DNA of 9,000 nt from an uncultured Ruminococcus sp. (GTDB taxonomy: Bacteria; Bacillota_A; Clostridia; Oscillospirales; Ruminococcaceae), in contig CALFMA010000337.1 of NCBI GenBank assembly GCA_937880065.1, forward strand, positions 1-9,000, in the 5' to 3' direction. Below are positions 5,644 through 9,000 of the stretch, in pieces (the first letter of the stretch is position 1; each line of letters begins with the position of its first letter). The position numbers were made by a program, and so were the translations under genes. The notes under the pieces were generated by a model. It saw nothing but the letters and a program-made list of their open reading frames with translations. It searched no databases and was not told where the DNA came from.

Positions 5644-6600
5644 TTACTTCGTATTATGAATATCCCAACGGAAATTAACAAGCTTTTTCGCCTTTGTGTT
5701 GTCAAGGAGATTGTTATTTTCCAACTTACTCAGGTCGAGATAGCGGTAATTTGTCTTTTCGTCCTTATTTCCACCGAAAATACCCTTGATTTTTGATAAT
5801 GCACCGCCCGGAGTTTTCTGCAAAACAGTTCCAAGAGAGTGATGCTCACGCATAAAGGAAATTATATCTGCCGCTGTTGTAGCCATTTTGTCGCAGACGT
5901 TGTAAATTCCTGCAAACTGCATATCCTCTGCATTCTTTACAAAGCAAAGTATGAAATCAACAAGATTGTGAACACAGCAGAACTGGAAACCATACTGTCC
6001 CTTGCCGTAAACAAACTTTGTGCCGTCCTTTGGGTCGGTAAGCTTCGCCACGAGATTATCAGTAAAATTCAATGTATACACAGGTGCAACACGTGTAATG
6101 CAAACCATAACGTCCTTGTGGTGCTGCATTTCAGAAATAAGAGCCTTTTCAGATGCGTATTTCATAGCCGCATAGTTTGAAGTAATTTTTATATCCGCAT
6201 CCTCACGGATAGGCTCACGGGTTTTGGGAAACTCATACACTCTGTCTGTACTTACAAGTACAAATTTCTCCACAGAATCGGTTGTCATAGCATATCTGTA
6301 AATGAACTTATCACAAGCCTTTGAGTCGTTTACCTCTTTTTCCGTAACAATAGGGCCTAAATCGTTATCCACCGTACAAGCCGCATGAATTACAATGTTA
6401 ATTTCGTTATTATCAAAAATTTCCGAATACTTGTTTTTGTCGGTTATTTCGCTCTGTATAAAGCTATAGTGAAGCTTACCCGTATTGTAGAAGCCCTCCT
6501 TGGCATCTACCGCAATAACCTCATATCCTTTTTTTAGCAGACCTGAACATATGTGCTGACCAATAAGACCGCATCCTCCGGTTACAAGAACCTTTTTCAT
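5644..6600 (-). CDS. NAD-dependent epimerase/dehydratase-like extended SDR
   Basis: Cytoplasmic extended short-chain dehydrogenase/reductase of 318 residues, the family of nucleotide-sugar epimerases and dehydratases. The Rossmann entry TGGCGLIG (7-14) gives the glycine pattern G8, G11, G14, and D32 at the end of the second strand suits NAD. VIHAACTVDND (70-80) is the usual cofactor loop. STDRVYEF (117-124) provides S117 and T118, and Y143-x3-K147 is the catalytic pair in NYAAMKYASE. The C-terminal 60 residues (about 255-318) are lysine- and asparagine-rich and less typical, so the substrate is open. The ATG at 6600 is chosen because AGGAGGG (6608-6614) is seven bases away; the in-frame GTG at 6606 is only one base from it. 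The gene follows the lipoprotein gene by 36 bases with no terminator, indicating an operon, and shares the bidirectional terminator downstream. Confidence 0.9.
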   Translation of the reverse strand: MKKVLVTGGCGLIGQHICSGLLKKGYEVIAVDAKEGFYNTGKLHYSFIQSEITDKNKYSEIFDNNEINIVIHAACTVDNDLGPIVTEKEVNDSKACDKFIYRYAMTTDSVEKFVLVSTDRVYEFPKTREPIREDADIKITSNYAAMKYASEKALISEMQHHKDVMVCITRVAPVYTLNFTDNLVAKLTDPKDGTKFVYGKGQYGFQFCCVHNLVDFILCFVKNAEDMQFAGIYNVCDKMATTAADIISFMREHHSLGTVLQKTPGGALSKIKGIFGGNKDEKTNYRYLDLSKLENNNLLDNTKAKKLVNFRWDIHNTK

Positions 6601-6607
6601 ATTCACG

Positions 6608-6614
6608 CCCTCCT
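6608..6614 (-). promoter_or_regulatory. Ribosome binding site fixing the epimerase start
   Basis: AGGAGGG on the minus strand, seven bases before the ATG at 6598-6600. The alternative GTG at 6604-6606 is one base from the site and would be too close for initiation. Confidence 0.75.
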
Positions 6615-6636
6615 CTCGTAGTATGTAGTAGTATTG

Positions 6637-8037
6637 TTAATCTTCTATTGAATTATTATTTGCATCTTCAAGCATTATATCAAGAGTTGCATAAATTGAG
6701 TCGTATGTTTCATTCCATGGAATTCCTCTTGTGGAACTTCTGAGCTGATTATCAAGAAGTTCTCCACAGTCAGCAGAAACGCCTGTTGACACGTCAATAA
6801 AGGGATTGTCGTTTGCAAGTTCCTGCATACTGTTTTTCATTTCAATCATTTCCTCGGACCAGCCGTAGTCGTCACGGAACTGCTGGTCGCCCAGCTCACT
6901 TGTTGTTTCGTCAAGAATTGCAAATCTCTTGCAGTCAAGATAACGTGCAACTCCCTCAGGGTTCTGTCCGCCCTTTACAAAGCAGTAAGCCTCCATACCA
7001 ACGGGGATATAATATTCATCAGCATCGGGATCTCTCGGCATTGGCACAAATCCAACGTCCTCGCCGTATTTGCCAACCCACTTTTCCTTTTCCATATAGA
7101 ACTCATAAAGTCCCACAGGATAGAAAAGCAGCTTACCCTCACCGATATATTCGGGATGTGAGTCCCAGCCGTAATCGCCAACACCAATGGCAATACTGCC
7201 CGATGAGTAGAGGTCATACATAAAATTCTGAACTCTTTCAATTGCAGGGTGGCTGATATTGCTCACAAGCTTTCCATTCTGCACCTCGACGGCAGGAACG
7301 CCTGTAGTTGCCATAAGACCAAACTCATACCACCAGCTGTCAATGCCGAACTTTTCATTTTCCACATCAACAAAGCTTTTCAGCATATCGTGGAAAGCGT
7401 CCCAAGTCCATTCGCCGTTGGCATACAACTCCGCAGGGTCAGTCAGACCTGCCTCCTCCACGGTTTTCTTATTGTAAACGCAGGCAACATTGTCACCTGT
7501 AGTCTGTGTGATTACGCAATAATGTTTGTCATTCCACACAAGACTGTCGTTTATCTCCTGTACATCTTCCCACAAGGGTGAGCTGAAATCGATATATTCA
7601 TCAACAGGAACGAACATACCTCTGATCGCACCCTTTGGGAATGCGTCCTTATCACCTGCATAGAAAAAGTCAACTCCGTCGCCGCTGTCAATCATCTGTG
7701 CAAGTTTTTCATAGCGGTCGCCGTGTTCGCATTGAATCCATTCGATTTTTCCGCCGTATTTTTCCTCAAAGGCAACAAGTTCTGTAGGCTTATTTTTGCC
7801 CGTAACATCGGGGTTTATATCCCACGTAGCAAGCCATTTTATGGTTTTGTTTTCAAGCTCTGTATCAGGCAAAAGGTCGGTGGTCATTACACTTTCCTTT
7901 ATTTTATTTCGCACATCGGCAGACACATCAACATCGGCATAAGGATTTGATGATTCTTTGCCATTACTGCAACCTGTTGCAGAAATAACGGCTGTCAAAG
8001 CTAAAATAAAAGCTGAAATCGCCCTAACTTTTTTCAT
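6637..8037 (-). CDS. ABC-type extracellular solute-binding lipoprotein
   Basis: Periplasmic-binding-type protein (SBP_bac_1 group, mostly sugar receptors) that captures a ligand outside the cell for an ABC importer. It has 466 residues. The lipoprotein signal is MKKVRA, a hydrophobic run to residue 20 and the ATGC lipobox, giving lipidated C23. A linker rich in S, N and D (24-60) follows. The first lobe starts at TIKWLATWDIN (65-75); YAGDKDAFPKG (126-136) and VPVDEYID (143-150) are typical. The hinge region holds VYNKKTVEEAGL (187-198) and NGEWTWDAF (207-215), the strongest family signature. Many aromatic residues (W and Y around 232-320) suit a carbohydrate ligand. GGAG lies six bases before the ATG. 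No permease or ATPase gene adjoins it; the downstream partner is an epimerase-like SDR. Ligand is unknown. The protein could also be a sensor or surface scaffold rather than a transport component. Confidence 0.93.
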   Translation of the reverse strand: MKKVRAISAFILALTAVISATGCSNGKESSNPYADVDVSADVRNKIKESVMTTDLLPDTELENKTIKWLATWDINPDVTGKNKPTELVAFEEKYGGKIEWIQCEHGDRYEKLAQMIDSGDGVDFFYAGDKDAFPKGAIRGMFVPVDEYIDFSSPLWEDVQEINDSLVWNDKHYCVITQTTGDNVACVYNKKTVEEAGLTDPAELYANGEWTWDAFHDMLKSFVDVENEKFGIDSWWYEFGLMATTGVPAVEVQNGKLVSNISHPAIERVQNFMYDLYSSGSIAIGVGDYGWDSHPEYIGEGKLLFYPVGLYEFYMEKEKWVGKYGEDVGFVPMPRDPDADEYYIPVGMEAYCFVKGGQNPEGVARYLDCKRFAILDETTSELGDQQFRDDYGWSEEMIEMKNSMQELANDNPFIDVSTGVSADCGELLDNQLRSSTRGIPWNETYDSIYATLDIMLEDANNNSIED

Positions 8038-8083
8038 TTTATACTCCTTTTGGCAAATAATTTACGCATAATACCTTTTTTAT

Positions 8084-8113
8084 ATTATAACATTTTTTCT
8101 ATTCTGCTGTCAA
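8084..8113 (-). promoter_or_regulatory. Sigma-A promoter of the solute-binding lipoprotein gene
   Basis: On the minus strand a perfect TTGACA (8108-8113) and a perfect TATAAT (8084-8089) are 18 bases apart. Transcription would start near 8077 and leave a leader of about 40 bases with an AAAGGAG ribosome site. This is the strongest promoter in the window. Confidence 0.85.
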
Positions 8114-8137
8114 TAGTAATTTTACATAATAGAATAG
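8099..8137. repeat. Inverted repeat flanking the lipoprotein -35 box
   Basis: CTATTCT (8099-8105) and its reverse complement AGAATAG (8131-8137) are 25 bases apart, with the -35 hexamer (8108-8113) between them. The spacing would fit a dimeric regulator covering the promoter, but a seven-base match in AT-rich DNA is weak evidence. The remaining stretch, about 8138-8200, shows only AT-rich sequence. Confidence 0.25.
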
Positions 8138-8201
8138 GGCGAAATTTAGTAATCTTTTTTAAATGCATTCTTAATATCTTTAATGTTTTATACGTTTCAA
8201 C

Positions 8202-8240
8202 TAAAAAAATTAAACCGTCCGTATTTTATTCACGGACGGT
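8202..8240 (-). terminator. Intrinsic terminator of the methionine synthase activation gene
   Basis: On the minus strand ACCGTCCGT (8232-8240) pairs over nine bases with ACGGACGGT (8214-8222) around a nine-base loop. It is followed by TTAATTTTTTT. It begins nine bases after the stop of the leftward gene, which sets the end of the metF unit and isolates the lipoprotein operon. Confidence 0.9.
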
Positions 8241-8248
8241 CTTGATTA

Positions 8249-8827
8249 CTATTTAATTCCAATGATTGCTGTTACCGATTTGGTTGGGGTGAGCATATGG
8301 CTGTCGGTGCAGCTTAACCCTATCCGCCGCTGTGCATTGAGAAAATCAAGTAGATTTTTCTGCAATTCTATGGGCAAATCCCCATATCCGGGGCTGAAAC
8401 GGTATGTGCGGTTTTCCCTCGGCATATCCCCGAAAATCTCGGTTTCCGCAATATCACACACCTGCTCGATTGCCGCACTGCAAAGAGCGTCAGCCACAAC
8501 TGCCCCTGCCATATCCGAAACTGCCGCCTGCCGAATAAGGCTGTCAGCCGCAGCCGATGCCGTAGCTGCAAGGACTACCGCCCTCTCACAGCCCGTCAGA
8601 AGCTTCTGTATACTCTTTCCTGTAAGGGGAACAGATAAACCCGACAGATACACTCCCTCCGTCGAAAAAGTCAGCTGTGACTCTCTCCACACGTATGCAG
8701 GCATAAGACGGCTGCGAACTATTTTTTCATAGCGGTCAAGCAGTTCAGCCGTTTTTTCATCGGGGACGGTGCGAATGCCCATATATCGTGCCGCTTCGGC
8801 TTTGGAAATTTCCCCAAGCTGAATCAT
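8249..8827 (-). CDS. Stand-alone methionine synthase (MetH) activation-domain protein
   Basis: A 192-residue protein corresponding to the S-adenosylmethionine-binding reactivation domain found at the C terminus of full-length cobalamin-dependent methionine synthase. In many clostridia MetH lacks this module and it is encoded separately. Its role is to support reductive remethylation of oxidised cob(II)alamin. RFSPGYGD (143-150) is the signature corresponding to the SAM-binding loop, and TPTKSVTAIIG (180-190) is the conserved closing strand. An alanine-rich helical core spans about 84-128 (VVLAATASAAADSLIR). The start ATG overlaps the metF stop as ATGA, with GGAG nine bases upstream inside metF, so translation is probably coupled. 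A strong terminator follows. metH itself is not in the window and may lie upstream of metF or elsewhere. Family is confident; the reaction is inferred from the domain and the metF neighbour. Confidence 0.9.
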   Translation of the reverse strand: MIQLGEISKAEAARYMGIRTVPDEKTAELLDRYEKIVRSRLMPAYVWRESQLTFSTEGVYLSGLSVPLTGKSIQKLLTGCERAVVLAATASAAADSLIRQAAVSDMAGAVVADALCSAAIEQVCDIAETEIFGDMPRENRTYRFSPGYGDLPIELQKNLLDFLNAQRRIGLSCTDSHMLTPTKSVTAIIGIK

Positions 8828-9000
8828 ACGGAAATAACTCCTGAAACCGCCTCGCTGATTTTCTGCGCAACGTAGGGATTATTCATTGTGTACAGATGAA
8901 TTCCGTCAACATCTCCTGCCGCAAGGTCAATTATCTGGTCGATAGCGTAGGCAATTCCGGCATCACGGAGTGCTTCAGGGTTATGTTCGAATTTCTGCAC
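8824..9000 (-). CDS. metF: Methylenetetrahydrofolate reductase, C-terminal end
   Basis: The last 58 residues of a gene entering from the right edge. The enzyme reduces 5,10-methylene-tetrahydrofolate to 5-methyl-tetrahydrofolate, the methyl donor for methionine synthase. ALRDAGIAYAIDQIIDL and DGIHLYTMNNPYVAQKI match the C-terminal flavin TIM-barrel strands and helices of MTHFR almost residue for residue. The frame ends TCCGTATGA, with the stop overlapping the start of the activation-domain gene by four bases. The pairing places both in one methionine-synthesis transcript. The catalytic N-terminal region is outside the window, so intactness cannot be judged. Confidence 0.93.
   Translation of the reverse strand: MQKFEHNPEALRDAGIAYAIDQIIDLAAGDVDGIHLYTMNNPYVAQKISEAVSGVISV

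Noticed and set aside
6813..7223. 136-codon plus-strand frame within the lipoprotein gene
   Set aside because: Antisense shadow of a well-supported gene; proline/arginine/serine-rich with no recognisable pattern.
8050..8256. 68-codon plus-strand frame in the lipoprotein upstream region
   Set aside because: It runs through a promoter and a terminator in AT-rich DNA, with a hydrophobic composition expected from AT bias and no ribosome site.
1..9000. CRISPR array, tRNA/rRNA, transposon ends or toxin-antitoxin pair
   Set aside because: No spaced direct repeats, tRNA-like folds, transposase sequence or small paired genes of that kind were seen on either strand.

Overview
The window looks like chromosomal DNA from an anaerobic gut or rumen Firmicute of the Ruminococcus/Oscillospiraceae kind. 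The evidence is moderate GC, strong AAGGAG-type ribosome sites, sigma-A promoters with 17-18 base spacers, a mazG-hup-rqcP cluster typical of clostridia, and separate small genes for cobalamin-dependent methionine synthase reactivation. The genus is inferred from gene style and was not tested.

Layout. (1) Positions 1-1114, minus strand: 5' part of a SpoVB/MATE-like lipid flippase, running off the left edge. Its reading frame stays open, but about 160 bases from the edge it changes from membrane protein to an unrelated polar beta-rich sequence. (2) Positions 1115-1273: divergent intergenic region with a clear promoter for the rightward genes. (3) Positions 1274-5612, plus strand: a fold-type I aminotransferase, an unrecognised 171-residue protein, trpS, mazG, the nucleoid protein HU and the ribosome-rescue factor RqcP, with a terminator between hup and rqcP. 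(4) Positions 5613-5643: a bidirectional terminator where the strands converge. (5) Positions 5644-8037, minus strand: a two-gene unit of a solute-binding lipoprotein (promoter-proximal) and an NAD-dependent epimerase-like SDR. (6) Positions 8038-8248: intergenic, with the lipoprotein promoter and a terminator for the gene on its right. (7) Positions 8249-9000, minus strand: a methionine synthase activation-domain protein overlapped by four bases by the 3' end of metF.

Functionally most of this is housekeeping: tRNA charging, nucleotide-pool cleaning, chromosome packaging, ribosome quality control and one-carbon/methionine metabolism. In Bacillus a SpoVB-like gene, mazG and rqcP sit side by side. 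Here the first is separated from mazG and on the other strand, so the ancestral cluster has been rearranged. No new defence system, mobile element, CRISPR array, tRNA or rRNA is seen. The points most worth a second look are the abrupt change in the flippase gene, the unrecognised protein before trpS, and the transporter-less lipoprotein paired with an epimerase.
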